Positions 42,649-55,547 of a DNA stretch of 64,000 bases are shown here, in pieces; position 1 is the first letter of the stretch, and the number at the start of each line of letters is the position of its first letter. The DNA comes from Takakia lepidozioides (taxonomy: Eukaryota; Streptophyta; Takakiopsida; Takakiales; Takakiaceae): positions 36,286,042 through 36,350,041 of the forward strand of contig CM060734.1 in the NCBI GenBank assembly GCA_030704615.1. The letters are read 5' to 3'. The notes under the pieces were generated by a model. That model saw nothing but the letters and a program-made list of their open reading frames with translations. It searched no databases and was not told the DNA's origin. Made by a program: the position numbers and the translations under genes.

Positions 42649-43063
42649 GTGCATGAAGCATCTCTTTCCCCTCCCGTTTTCATTTGTTCTTTGGGAGAGA
42701 GGTAGTTCAGAGAGTGGGGTTTAGGGTGGAGGAGAAACGCATCTGCTGCTGAGCCCGAGGTGGTCGCAAGGCCCCAATGAGTTTTGCCCCAACGCCGCTC
42801 CAACGCCCAAGGTAAGCACCACCTCCTCCCTCACTTTCTGTCTTTCTTTCTTGCCCTAAGCACGGGCTGATGTCTCTCTCCCCTGTGTGGTAGGAACGTC
42901 GCGCAGAGGCGCGACCTAACGAGCTGAAGAGAGAGAGAGCCATGGTGAGCGGGGGAGAGACGCCCTGCATCGGCGGGGACCCGCGTCGCTGGTAGCCGCG
43001 ACAACACCGCAGCAGCTCGCCGCGCCAGCTCGCTTCAAGCACCAGCAGCAGCAGAGGTACGTC
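42649..43063 (+). other. Possible 5' exons of the CACTA TnpA-like gene
   Basis: A T/C-rich leader is followed by an ATG near 42777, a donor at CCCAAG^GTAAGC, an acceptor at GTGTGGTAG^GAACG and a second donor at CCATG^GTGAGC. The exon pieces are short and basic. The next non-LTR element starts at about 43064. This would fit the displaced 5' part of the gene at 61634; the link is inference. Confidence 0.25.
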
Positions 43064-45600
43064 AGGGAAATTGCACTCTCCATTTCTTCTCTGCTTCTGT
43101 TTACTATTCAAAGGTAGTCTTCCTGCCCTGACTTTAAATTTAGGTCTGGTGCCAAGAGTGGGATAGACCCTTGAGCGCATCCATGATGTCCTCCCCCATG
43201 TCACAGACTGGAAATAGGTTCAGGGAAGTTTTCTTCCTAACTTCATTTTCATCGGACAATTTTCTGGTAACAGACATGGCTTTGGACACTACACTCTCTA
43301 AAGTCAGGTTTATCCAGCAAGGTCAAGACTTACGGGTCCAAATTCAAATCCTTGAGAATCTATTTTACTCTCTTCTCCCAGGGCTCACCCTGTTTGACAG
43401 GGCGGTCCTGTTTCCAAGATATAGGGTCGATCAACTTAGGATATCTGGTGTTGGACATATGTTACAACTGAACCCACCATCTGACCTTGAATTTAGAGTG
43501 TCGGGAGCTTAAAAGAGAGCAGCACAGAAGAGAGGGAAGATATTCCAGTCATGTCAAGACATGGACAAGACCCATAAGGGTCATTGTCAATTAAAGACAT
43601 AAACAGCCCTGGATAGGGCACTATCTCACATTTCCAATCTTGTCAAATCATCCCAAAAGACACCACCCGATCATCCAAGACAAAACAGGGTGGGAGGGCG
43701 GGGTTTGTTCTTGTGTGGGACAAGATAAGATATTGTTGTCCCTGTGCATGCTGCAAGGCATCTTGGTTCAGCCTGTACATATACCAGCGGCTTACCAATT
43801 CAGCCATTAATTATGGCAGGTCATGCATCAACCAAGGCATAAGGACTAGCCTGCATTTTGTCAGAGTCTCAGTATACCACCAAGCAGTCCAACTTGGGCC
43901 AGATGAAGTAGATTCCATATCATTTGTATTCACCCCGAGACATGTGATCATACAAGGTATCAAGGGAATGTGAATGCAGCCTGTCAGATTGCAGGTTCAA
44001 GACTTGTACCAACAAATAACATGAACAGCCGAGATCCATCCTCTTTTGTATAAAAAACAGATGGCAGGTCATAGGCCTGATGTCATGACAAATCCAAAAC
44101 AATAGGTAGGATTCCATTGTAGCTTACCATCATCATCCTTCAAGAGTTCCATGCTGATGTCAAAGATTAAAAGGTAGGGTATAGTTTGTATACAAGCCTC
44201 AGGAAACAAGCCCGTCAGGCCGAGCTGCGCATCGGCGGCAGAACGACAAAGGCCAGAACGCAGGCTGGAGCATATCAAGTCAAGGGCATTTGGGTTGAAA
44301 TCGGGGTTGCAGCCAACAGCCACCTTACAGCGCGCACAACCCTAGGTCTCCTCAGCCCATATCCCAATCTGCATGCTCAAGAAACTTCAAAGTAGGTGAG
44401 GATCCTCACCTGGTCCCATCACAAGCCCCCACAAAAACCAGCAGGTTAGTGAGTGGAACCCCAGGTGAATCACAGACCCTCACACTTGTCATCGATGTCA
44501 ACTAAGAAATTCAAAAGCAAGAGAAAGAGATAAGAACATGAGAATCCCTAGACTCCAAAGGCACCTTAAGCGATTGGGGAAGAGGGTTATGCGCCATCAC
44601 CACCCGCAGCAAGCCGCCTCCACAAAGTACGTAAGCAATGAAGCAAAGCAGGCACAATCGCAAGGCACTAGAAAGGAGGGAGAGAACTTCCCATCATAAG
44701 CATCATTGCTAAGCACAAAAAAAGCCAGAGGAGGGAAGATGCCACTGCTTTCATAGCGGTGTTTCCCGCTGCAAGAGAGACAAGGCGCCGCCTTTGCGCC
44801 CCCCCCAGGCGCTCGTCTAGCATGGGTACGACACCACAAACAGGCAGCCACCGAAGCACGCCCGCCATAACACTCTCCTCGCGAGCTCAGAAGCACATCG
44901 CGTGCTTCTGACAGCAAGGAGAGACGACATAGGGTTGTCCCCCGATTATTCATCCGTGGATGAAAAATAGTAGGACGAATCCATATACCCTGACGGATTT
45001 CATCCGCAGCAAGGTTAAAAATAGGTTTTGGGGTAGGGGTTAGGGTTTCCACCGTAATTAATCATAATTAGGGGTAATAAAGATCAATTCCAGGCCATAA
45101 TCATATCATCCATAGACAGATCATTTGTGTCAGGATGAAAAAGTAGGGAATATCATCCGTGGCAGCGCCTTACCTCCATCTAGGTAATTCTATCATTCCT
45201 TACCAGACCATCTAGTATGGATAAAAAGAGTCAATAAAAGAGGAATGAAAAATTATCACCCTGGTAGTTTTTCATCCGGTACAAATGGAAAAACAGGATG
45301 CTGTTGGCAACCTCCATAGAGGTAATTCTTTTCTTCCATGGTGACTCATCCGGTATGGATGAGAGTCAATAGAGGAGGAATGACAAGGCCAAAAGAGCCA
45401 TCCTAGAGGTAATTTAGTGTCCATCCTGGTGGCTCATCCGGTATGGATGAAAAAGCCTGATAGAGGATGAGAAAACAAAGAATCAACACTGATAGCAACC
45501 TGCCAGTTCCCAGTAGAGAGGGAGACAGAGGGAGAGAGGGGGGCAACAAAGAAAAGAAAAGAAGGTGGGGGAGGGGGGAGTGACTGAGCAGCTGCTGCTG
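43064..45600 (-). mobile_element. Non-LTR element copy A
   Basis: Read on the minus strand, a C-rich start at about 45600 is followed by a leader of GGATGA/TCATCC repeats (45440-44900), a short exon-like frame (45052-44597), a conserved block with CAGGTGAATCACAGACCC reversed near 44460, and coding remnants of a LINE-type protein (43505-43064). The same parts occur in the same order on the plus strand in copy B (47230-50300). Large internal deletions have removed most of the RT. Confidence 0.65.
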
Positions 45601-45617
45601 CTCAGTCACTCCCCCCC
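45578..45617. repeat. Perfect hairpin at a tandem element junction
   Basis: GGGAGTGACTGAGCAGC is followed within a few bases by its reverse complement GCTGCTCAGTCACTCCC. It is formed where the end of one non-LTR copy meets the start of the next. A diverged equivalent is at 46338-46372. Confidence 0.85.
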
Positions 45618-46310
45618 CCAACATTCTCTGTTTTTGCCCCCTCTCTTGGGGAAACAAAAGGGACAGATCCTACCTCTGTTAGGGGCTGACGTTGGTAGTA
45701 AGACTTACCTTTACATATAGAATTAATCCGGGTTTTCCAGATATCCTCTACAAATCCCTTCACACAAGCATCAATCTGTTGTGTGTGAGTTGCCCAAAAA
45801 CTAGGCCTCAGAAGGGGCTGGGCTTTTGGCTCAGCCTCGACTTTTTCAAAGTTAGTAAACAGAGGTACATGCACAATTCCCTTGAAAGATTTGAAGAGAG
45901 TGTCTCTTTGGTGAGAGAACCCCGGATAGTGTATCAGAAAATGAATAATGTCTTCAGGTTGCCCACAGACATGGTTGGACACTACAGCCTCTAAGTCAGA
46001 TTTATCCAGCAGGGTGAAGACTTCCGGTTCCAGGTCCAGGTCCTTGAGAATCTCTTCTACTGTCTTCTACCAGGACTTAGCCTGTTTGACAGGTCGGTGG
46101 GCAGTCCTGTTTCCAAGATATAGAGTCGATTAACTTAGGATATCTAGTGTTGGACATATGTTGCAGCTGAACCCACCATCTGACCTTGAATTTATCTCGT
46201 AGGGAGCTTAAAAGAAAGCAGCACAGAAGAGAGGGAGAGAGAGGGAGAGGGAGAGAGGGAGAGAAAGGGACAGAGAGAGGGAGTGAGAGGGAGATATCAG
46301 GGGGCAACAA
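45602..46310 (-). mobile_element. Non-LTR element 3' fragment, tandem copy 1
   Basis: The minus-strand frame encodes a truncated zinc motif region (H-F-L-I-H-Y-P-G-F), F-K-G-I-V-H-V-P-L-F-T-N-F-E-K and C-V-K-G-F-V-E-D-I-W-K-T. These match the 3' part of a LINE-type ORF2. Upstream pieces correspond to 46980-47160 in the next copy. Confidence 0.75.
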
Positions 46311-46364
46311 AGAAAAGAAAAGAAGGTGGGGGGGGGAGTGACTGAGCAGCTACTGCTTCTCAAT

Positions 46365-47170
46365 CACTCCCCCCCCCCACATTCTCTGTTTTTCTTTGTT
46401 GCCCCCTCTCTTGGGGAAACAAAAGGGACAAATCCTACCTCTGTCAGGGGCTGACGTTGGTAGTAAGATTTACCTTTGCATATAGAATTAATCCGGGTTT
46501 TCCAGATATCCTCTACAAATCCCTTCACACAAGCATCAATCTGCTGTGTGTGAGATGCCCAAAAACTAGGCCTCAGAAGGGGCGGGGCTTTTGGCTCAGC
46601 CTCGACTTTTTCAAAGTTAGTAAACAGAGGCACATGCACAATTCCCTTGATAGATTTGAAGAGAGCGCCTCTTTGGTGAGAGAACCCCGGACAGTGTATC
46701 AGAAAATGAGTACTGTCTTCAGATTGCCCACACAATGGGCAATTGCACTCTCCGTTTCCTCTCTGCTTCTGTTTGCTGTTCAAAGGTAGGCTTCCTGCCC
46801 TGAGTTTAAATTCAGTCTAGTGCCGAGAGCGGGTAGACCCTTGAGGTCATCCAAGATGATCTCCCCCATGTCACTGATTGGAAACAAGTTCAGGGAAGTT
46901 TTCTGCCTAACTTCATTTTCATCAGACAATCTCATGGCAACAGACATGGTTGGACACTACAGCCTCTAAGTCAGATTTATCCAGCAGGGTGAAGACTTGC
47001 GGTTCCAGGTCCAGGTCCTTGAGAATCTCTTCTACTGTCTTCTGCCAGGACTTAGCCTGTTTGACAGGTCGGTGGGCGGTCCTGTTTCCAAGATATAGAG
47101 TCGATTAACTTAGGATATCTAGTGTTGGACATATGCTGCAGCTGACCCCACCATCTGACCTCCCCCCCCC
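46365..47170 (-). mobile_element. Non-LTR element 3' fragment, tandem copy 2
   Basis: This is a second copy of the preceding fragment about 765 bp away. It includes a zinc motif C-x2-C-x7-H-x4-C (C-P-L-C-G-Q-S-E-D-S-T-H-F-L-I-H-C) like the terminal zinc finger of LINE reverse transcriptases. Its ends are C- and G-runs next to TGACTGAGCAGC-type sequence. Confidence 0.78.
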
Positions 47171-50100
47171 AACCCATTTTTTTCATTGTTGCCCCCTCTC
47201 TCCCTCTGTCTCCCTCCTCGGAACTGGCCGGTTGCATCAGTGTTCTTTTCATGATTTTCCATCTATACCAGATGGACTCTAAAAGGTGTTTTCACCCGAC
47301 TTGTAAAGGTTTTCTATCCATACCGGAAGAATCACCTGGGTGGACACTAAGGTACCTTTAAAAATGACCTATAATTTTTCATTCCTCTTTTATTGACTTT
47401 CATCTATATCAGATGAGTCACCAGAGAATGAGGAATTACCTCCATAGGGGTTATGACACTGGCATCCTATCTATAATTTTTCCATCCATGCCGGATGAAA
47501 AATACCAGGATTTGAATTCGTTTTATTCCCCCTTTATGCTTTTCTTTCCGTACTGGATGAGGCTTTCTCTTAAGGGATGACGAATTACCCTTAACTCCTA
47601 CCCTATAATCTACTGTTTAAACCTAGCTAACGGATGACATCCGTCGGGTTTTTAAGAGAAAGGGTATTTATTATTCATCCTCCGGATGAAAAATCGGGCT
47701 CTGCCCTAGGGTATCTCTCCCGCTATCAGCTGCATTCCTCGTGCTGCTGAGCTCGCAAGTTATGGCGTCTGAGCTCTGCTGCTACCCTGTCTGCTGCTTC
47801 ATGCCGGACGAGCCCTTGGGGATGCGCAATGGCGGCGTCTTGTCTCTTCTCATAGGCGGGAAAACCCGTTGTGATAGCATCGTCCCTTTCCCACCTCTGG
47901 CTTTTATGTTTCGCAGCAGTGCTTTGGTGGGGAAATATATTGCTCCCTCTCCCTTCTTAGACCTAGCATTTGTATGCTTCGCTTCTCCTTAGCTGTGCTG
48001 GAGGTGGCGTGTTGGTGGCAATGGCGCAGTGTTACCTTCCACAATCGCTCAAGGTGCTTTTGGCGATTAGGGTTCTTTTTACTTCATATCTTTCTCTCTT
48101 GTTTTTTGAGGTTCTTAGTTGACATCGATAACAAGTGTAGGGGTCTGTGATTCACCTGGGGTTCCACAATCCTCACTAACCCATTGGTTTTTGTGGGGGC
48201 TTGTGATGGGACCAGGTGAGGATCCCTACCTACTTTGAATTCTCTTGAGCTTGCAGATAAGGGTGTGTGCAAAAGGAACATACTGCTGCTACCTGCAGCC
48301 CCGATTTCGGCCCGCTTGCTCCCGGTTTGACATGATGATGCTTGCTTTTGACTTATCTTTTGCTGCTGCTGATGGAGCACTTTGGCCTGGCAGCCTTGTC
48401 TCATGCAGCACTGCATGTGAATCCTACCGTGTCCTGAATCTTTGACAGCTTTGCCTGTGGATTTTTAGACTAGGTTCTCCTTTTTTTGGCCTTAAAAGAG
48501 GATTGATGGTGTAAGGGACAAGTCATAAGTAGTTGTTTGGCTCTAAGGATGAGGAGACCTGAGTTTTGTTAAAGAAGATAGCCTGATAAGGCAGTGACAG
48601 GCCATTTTCAGACCTGGATGTGTTGTGGAATGGAGCATAGTGAGGTTCTATTTGCAAAACATGGCATTAACCTCATGTGAAACAGTGACGGTAAGCTCTA
48701 AAGGACTCTGGCCAATGATTATTTACTTTATTTTGCCATATGAACAGCCACCTGCATTGTATGATTTATATTGGTCAAGTGGGCTTGGTCTTGGGCACTC
48801 AAAGTGTATGTGTGTCCGGATCTGGATGCTGTGACAGGGCAGGCCTTTCTTCCATGCCAAAACGCCTTACATGATGTATATCTTGGGCAACTGTACATGA
48901 TGTAGAATGAAGTCGCAGTCAGTCTTGTCATGCCCAAAGTGATCACTTGGTTGCATGTTTGAAGTCTGATTTACTGCAGGTTGGGCCAGCAAGAGTCCTA
49001 TGTGCACAGGTCCTGAATATATACAATGACAGACTGTTCTTACATACCCAGAAGGCCTTGCACGATGCATGCTTTGGGGTGCTTACATTTGGCCAAATGT
49101 GAAGCTGTAATATGGCTTACCTTGCCCAAGAAATGTACTTGGTGGCAGGCCTGAAGTGTAATTAATTGCAGGCTGGTCTTTCCTGCTGCAGGTGTGAACA
49201 CTCATTGAATGTGTTGTAAGGCAGACTGTTCTTACCTACTTTGCATAATGCTTGTCTTGGATCACCTCAAGGTACTTGTGTATACATATCTTGGATCTGT
49301 AATATGGCAAGATACTCTTATATGCCCATGATATCTTGCATGGTGCATATCTTATGGATAACTATGGATGATGTAATCTGAGGCTACAATCTGACTTATA
49401 TTGTGCAAGAGGGTCACTTGGGTACATGACATGAATCTGATTATGAACATACCCTGCCCTCCTACCCTGTTTTATCATGACTGAATGGGTGGCGTCACTT
49501 GGCATGTTATGACAAGACTGGAAATGTTAGATGGTGCCCTATCATGGGGCTGTTTATGTCTTTAATGGACAATGACCCTAGTTGGTCTTGTCCATGTCTT
49601 GACATGACATGAATATCTTCCCTCTCCCTCTCTCTTTTTAACTTTTTATGTAGAGGGGTCAACTCTGAGGTTAAGAAAACCATGCTTTGTCGCATTATTA
49701 GACCTGCCTTGGAGTACGGATCTGCAATATGGGTTGATAATTTGACTTAGAGGCTGTAGTGTCCAAAGCCATGTCTGTTGCCATGAGACTGTCTGATGAA
49801 AATGAAGTTAGGCAGAAAACTTCCCTGAACTTGTTTCCAGTCAGTGACATGGGGGAGGACATCTTGGATGACCTCAAGAGTCTACCCCACTCTCGGCACT
49901 AGACTGAAATTTAAACTCAGGCAGGAAGCCTACCTTTGAACAGCAAACAGAAGCAGAGAAGAAATGGAGAGTGCAATTGCGCGTTGTGTGGGCAATCTGA
50001 AGACAATACTCATTTTCTGATGCACTGTCTGGGGTTCTCTTACCAAAGAGATGCTCTCTTCAAATCTATCAAGGGAATTGTGCCTGTACCTCTGTTTACC

Positions 50101-50460
50101 AACTTTGAAAGTCTCAAGGCTGAGCCAAAAGCCCAGGCCCTCCTGAGGCCTAGTTATTGGGGCAAATCACACACAACAGTTTTGATGCTTGTGTGAAGGG
50201 ATTTCTAGAGGATATTTGGAAAACCCAGATTAATTCTATATATGAAGGTAAGTCTTACTACCAACATCAGCCCCTGACAGAGGTAGGTTCTGTCCCTTTT
50301 GTTTCCGCTCAAACTGGGCGCGGGGTCAATGGCCACAAGGCTATACGGCAAACAACGTCTTATGAGTACAATCTTTCTTTTAACCTTTTCTGCACCCTCT
50401 CTCCCTTAATCTTTTAACCTTTTCTGCACCCTCTCTCCCTTATGGTTTGTTTACTTTTGT
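47171..50460 (+). mobile_element. Non-LTR element copy B, inverted relative to copy A
   Basis: The GGATGA-rich leader is at about 47230-47700 and a short frame from ATG 47762 encodes a small protein-like segment. The CAGGTGAGGATCC block is at 48211. LINE-type coding remnants follow: L-C-R-I-I-R-P-A-L-E-Y-G-S-A-I-W at about 49685, an A-M-S-V-A-M-R-L-S-D-E-N-E segment at 49765, and the zinc motif C-A-L-C-G-Q-S-E-D-N-T-H-F-L-M-H-C at 49980. Stops separate them. The 3' tail ends with an A-run near 50465. Confidence 0.72.
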
Positions 50461-52650
50461 GAACAAAAAAAAAAAGAGGGAAGATACTTTTTGTCATGTC
50501 AAGACAAAGACATGACCCCTAGGGTCGTTGTCATGAAAGAATAAATAGACATATCAGCCACTTAACAGTGGCACCATCCATCAATCATCAAGCTTAGAAA
50601 ATCCAGAATTACATCCATGCACAGTAATGTGTTCATGTCAGTATTATTCATAATCCAGAGAGTATGCCACTGATGCTGATTGACCATCATTCAAGATCAT
50701 GATACACTTACATAGGTCTGGGTGGGATGGCGGGTACTTGGCCATATTTTGGCCTTGATGTGGTGCAGGTCATATAGTCATACAGATTTATTGTCTGCAA
50801 GCTGTAATCCAAGCATACTTGCTAAAACCCCATGGGTGTCATGGATGGTTTTCTTAAAAAGAAAGGAACACTTGGATATCACAGATTTAAATACCTTGCC
50901 CTGTCAGTATTTGTTTAGACTGGTGTGCAGTACAACTTGCCCCCACAAGGGATGTGGATATGTCTGGTAAGTTTTCCAGAACATCCCTATACCTTTATTT
51001 CTTGCTACAGCTGAAAATCAAAGCTCATGACACAGCAATGTAAATATAATTGACTGCATACACATCCTGTGACAGTTATATGATACTGTCAGTATACCCT
51101 TCACATCATTCCACATTTGACCATGTCATTACATCATGTCCAGGGGGTATTTCCACTTGACCACCCTGGCTGCCTCAAAAACCAGTTACCATTTATATTA
51201 CTGCCATATTTCAGTGTCAGCCGAATAGCCACAAGCAGAAACTTCATCATACCTTGGCCTAAGCATCTAGCTAACAAAGCCATCTGGGTTGGAACATAAC
51301 AGGGGCCTTTTACCAATAGAGGTAGCCGAGTAGCTGCAGCAACCATTTCCTTGCAGCCTCTCACTTTGTTTCCAACTACCATAAGGTAAGCAAAGCAAAC
51401 TAGGGCCTGGATAACAGATGTGTGTCTCTCACACATGCCATCATAAATCAGGCTGTCACCATATAATAGAGGTTTTTCAACTGGCTGGGCGAACTAGCCC
51501 ATCGTAACCATAGAGTAGTTTAGTTTTTTCAACATTTAAGATGAGTCCCTGGCAAGCGATTCCTTCCCCTGCTCTGCAATCCCACTTGGCATCCAGCAGC
51601 ACCTAGACATCAGAATATTAAGTGGAAGCCCTCACCTGTGCCCGTCCCAAAAACAACCACAACGCATTATGAGTTAGTGAGGATGCACGAGGTAGTAGCA
51701 GGCTTCCACACTTGCTATCGAGGTCAAATACACTTCAATCTAAGCGCAGGAATGCCAAAGCAAGCAAGGAAGCAAACCAGCAGAAAAATAACATTTTTTT
51801 TACTGTTTGGGGGAGAGTCGTCATCTCTCCACAAGCCTAACCGTGCAGGGAGGACTCCGCCAACACCACAACACTGCTACCTTAACCAAAGCAAGGTCTT
51901 GCCAAGCACAAGAAAAAAAGAGCTTGCTCTCAAAAGGTAGGGTTTATAAAGGGAGGGAGAGAGACTTCTTTGTGCCGCCATTAATCAAAGATCCAGAGGA
52001 GGGCTCCTAGGGAAACGTCATAGGCATGCAGGTGGTACCTCCGCAGGATTGGCAGCTCAAGGTATCTGCAGCATGAGCAACCATCGCCTCCTCACAGCCG
52101 CCATTGCTCGCGCTCTGTATGCCGCAAAAAGAAGAGATTAGGGTTGCGCAGGGTTTTCCCCTGTTCTGGGGCCCGTCATTCAATCTGCCTCAGGGATGAA
52201 AAACATCCACCAGTCTGTCCGGCCCGACGGACTTTTCCCGTTTCTTCATCCGTTGAAGATGAAAGTATCGTGCTTTCATCCTGTCCTTGCACTCAACGGA
52301 TGAGTCCGTATTTCATCTAGTTAGATGAAAAAACATGGGTTTTTTTTACCTGTCTTGCCCTGTATTTATGGTCCCGTCAGATGAAGTTCCTTTTTTTTCT
52401 ACCAGGTTGGATTGAAAAGTAGAAATTGACGGGAAGTTTTTGCAACTCACAGGTTTTTTAGTGAAAATATTTCACTAGGAAATTTTTTTAAATTCATTTT
52501 GGATTAAAAAAACATCCAAAATTCCCTGCAACCCAATTTTGAATTTTTTTTCCAATTTCCTTCAAAAAATGGAAGTCGGGACAACAATTCCATAAGCCTA
52601 GTGTCGCGGAGGGAGAGAGAGGGAACCAAAAAAAATGGCAGGGGGGGGGG
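50461..52650 (-). mobile_element. Diverged non-LTR element copy C
   Basis: On the minus strand this repeats the order leader (52400-52190, TCATCC/GGATGA units), exon-like part (52130-51780) and CTCACC block (51620-51720) seen in copy A, with greater divergence. No RT coding part is visible. Confidence 0.5.
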
Positions 52651-54170
52651 GGGGGCTTAACTGAGCCCGTGGGTCTCAGCAGCTGCCGGTGGTGCTCAGT
52701 CACTCTCCCCCCCCCCACCTTTTTTTCTTTCTCTTTGTTTGCCCCCTCTCGAGACCCCGAGCATTGCTGCTCTCAGCCCCCGACATTCTTGGTTTTTTTT
52801 GTTTTTGATCTGGATGTTCCGAATGAGGGCCAATTTGTGGGTTTGCCTTACAGTGTTCCAGCTTATGGGAAAGAGAAGAAGTCCCCAAAAAAGGGCGGAC
52901 AATCCGTTTGCCCTGCCGGCACGTGTGACGCGCCAGGGCGTCTCATCTCACTGCTAACCAGCCCCCGGCGAAGCCGCAGCCGGATGGCTTCGTCTGCCCC
53001 CGAGGCCAGTATCCCCCCTCTTGCACAGGGGCCGCGCTCAGCCAGCTTAAGAGTGCACAGGGGCCGCGCTCAGCCAGCTTAAGAGAAGCTTCTCCTATTA
53101 GGGAGGTTGTGCTGAGCCAGATGCTCCGGTGAGCACACCCCCGGCCACCCAAGAGGGTGAGGATTGAAATGGATGGCAAAGTGGCAATTGAAATGTACCT
53201 TGGCAAGCAACATCAACCCGTTCGGGGGCCCTGGTATGGGCACCTTTTTGGATTGGTCACCCACATAGCGACCCCTTCCTCCGCAACAAAGGCTACACTT
53301 GCCAAGGCCCAACGTCAGGTTCATGGGCTTGAAAGCCTCCATGCCGGCCCAGCCCCCCCCTTGTGTCAATGAGGGAGGAGAGAGAAGACAGGAGGACCAA
53401 TGAAGTGGCCAAGATAGCGAAGCGCCTTGAAGAAGTCAAGCCGGGTGAGGGCTTTTACCCTGATACGCATTTGGGGGGGGAGGGGGGGAGGAGGAGGAGA
53501 GGTATGGGCCGGTTCGGAGCAACCTAGCCGATCAGCGACACCGCCCCCTGAGCCTGCCCTGAGCGCGTCAGCAAAGAAGGGCCTAGACTACGGGGCGCCG
53601 CCGCCGACTATGCCCCACATCTGGAATCTACTTCCAGTGGCGCTCCGTGAGGGGATAGAGCGGGCACATCCGGGCAACGGGGACTCCTCCACTCGGGGCG
53701 GGGGTGACACCAGGGGCGAGTCGGACAAGCTTGCAAAGGTACAACTGTTCGCACCTTGTTCCATGATTTATCTTTCCTTTGCATGATGATTTTCTTTGTT
53801 GTTTGTTTCTTTTTTTGAATTTGGAGGGGTTATTTGTCTTCAGGAGCAGCAACATGGCTGGCCTCATTGTGTGGCAGTCCACCAGTGGGGTTCGAATGAG
53901 GGAGAGCACGTGGTGTTCATGAAGGACCCGAACACCAAAGGTAAGAAGAAGAGGCCTCGATCTCCCGAGATCCCTTTTACCATCCATGAAGGGGTGCCGA
54001 GGAGAGAGAGAGAAGAGAGGGAGAGGAGAAGGAGGAGAAAGGGAAGTAGTGGGGAAGGGGAAGGAGATGGTCGTGGAGAAGAAGTGGAAGGAAAAGAAGT
54101 CCATGGAGAGGAAGGGCTGAGTGTGGGGGGGTGCGTGCATTCCGTGAGGCCAGGAGGAGGCGTGAGCCGG
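52651..54170 (+). other. Unassigned segment with a second C-rich element start and GC-rich frames
   Basis: GCTCAGTCACTC followed by a C-run and TTGCCCCCTCTC near 52690-52750 resembles the start of the non-LTR element, back to back with copy C. Downstream, plus-strand frames between 52920 and 54170 are GC-rich, low-complexity (Arg/Glu-rich near 54000-54060) and not recognised. A 33-bp tandem duplication with GGGGCCGCGCTCAGCCAGC lies at 53023-53088. Confidence 0.4.
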
Positions 54171-54227
54171 TGAGCCCAAGAAACCGTGAGCCAGCACAGG
54201 CTCACGCCACGTCGCATGCATACAGGG
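54171..54227 (-). repeat. Third MULE-type terminal sequence
   Basis: GGCTCACGCCACG followed by GCATGCATACAGGG is the right-end version of the MULE terminus seen at 23647 (CCCTGTATAC...TGGCGTGAGC). Its partner end is not obvious. Confidence 0.55.
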
Positions 54228-54374
54228 CCTATTTCCGCGGGTGTCACCTATTACGCGGTTGATTGCGGTTGAACAGCCATTCCCGAATGCAGACTGCAGA
54301 CTGGATGTATTACATCCATTGTATCCATCCTTGTATCCATTGCCTCCATCTAGACGTTATAAAGACTTCCTTCA

Positions 54375-54510
54375 TATAAAGAATTAATCCAGGTTTTCCA
54401 GATATCCTCTAGAAATCCCTTCACACAAGCATCATCTGCTGTGTGTAATTTTGCCCAAAAAATAGGCCTCAGAGGGCCTGGGCTTTTGGCTCAGCCTCGA
54501 GACTGTCGGG
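54375..54510 (-). mobile_element. Short fragment of the non-LTR element
   Basis: It matches the region around CAGATATCCTCTACAAATCC at 45738 and 46500 on the same strand, with the following AGGCCTCAGA block. Confidence 0.75.
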
Positions 54511-54549
54511 GAGCTTAAGGAGGACGGAAAGCCAAACTCTGCATTTGGA

Positions 54550-54800
54550 ATGTGGGTACGTCGTGAGGAGGTGCACACTGACATCATTCTAAAGGGATCC
54601 TTGCGAAATCTTTTTTTTACTCCACCACCTTTTGTGAACATGCCAAGTAATGTGCGGGAGCATCATGGATGCCCTCACCAGATATTTGAGAATGCCTGAA
54701 CGATCTTGATCACGTGGACTTCACTCGATGGATTCACCAAGCATTCTTCTAGCAAGAATGGTTTGGAGACAAGCGAGCAAATGATGCGAGAATGCTTGTC
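54550..54800 (+). pseudogene. PPR relic
   Basis: TGCGGGAGCATCATGGATGC (C-G-S-I-M-D-A) and a following M-P-E-R-like block match PPR L/S motifs of the cluster at 7.7-21 kb. Stops and deletions are frequent. Confidence 0.6.
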
Positions 54801-55547
54801 ACGAATCAAAGTCGATTGTTTGTTTTTTGAAATGCACTCAAGCCTGTGAGGTCCACAAAACTCTAAATAGATGAAGGAACAATCCGGTAGTCCATGCAAC
54901 CCCCATCTCCAATAATAGTTTGTCCCATGAAGTTGCATCCCACGCACACATTGCAAACAGGACAACAATGACACACAACCATCCCATTTCAAAATTTGGC
55001 CCCGAATAAAACCAAAAGAAAACTTCATATCAAGTGTCACAGTCATCAGAATCACTCTCGACCTCCTGTGCTATGTCATCCACAAAGATTCTGGCCCCAA
55101 CACCACGTCTTCTACCACGGCCGTCAATGGGCGGACAGCGAGTGCCATGAATGGACATGCTTGTTGCGAGTGCCTCCGCATAGACAGGTTGCACGTAAGA
55201 CCGAGGACGACTTGAAAGAGTCCAAATAGGTGTGATAGCCCACCTACCTGCCCTTGTGCCCCCTTCCCCTACCCCTTCCTTTCCTAACACCAACAACAAC
55301 ATTTTTTCCTTTGCCTTTCTACCTCTACCAGGGGTATCATGAGCGGGAGGCTCCTCTCTGCAAGAGTCCTCAAATTTCTATCATGAATGTCGACGGTCGG
55401 TGGCTGCGGCGGTGGCTGCTATACGCTCATTCTCTCTCCTCAAAGACACCATCCTGAGCTGGGGTCTCAGAAGGAGGGCAATCCAAATACCATGGGAGTT
55501 TTGACAACTATGGGGAGTTTTGAGCATGCATACTGGCCCTGTTAGGC
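54801..55547. other. Unassigned spacer
   Basis: A minus-strand frame (55302-55030) encodes a Gly/Arg-rich stretch ending in an acidic S-D-S-D-D-C-D-T tail. I do not recognise it and cannot support a gene. Confidence 0.3.

Noticed and set aside
52280-52340. Possible hammerhead ribozyme around CGGATGAGTCCGTATTTC
   Set aside because: The core needs CUGAUGA and a GAAA on the other side of stem II; here the U is G and no GAAA is placed correctly. It is better explained as one of the GGATGA repeats of the non-LTR leader.
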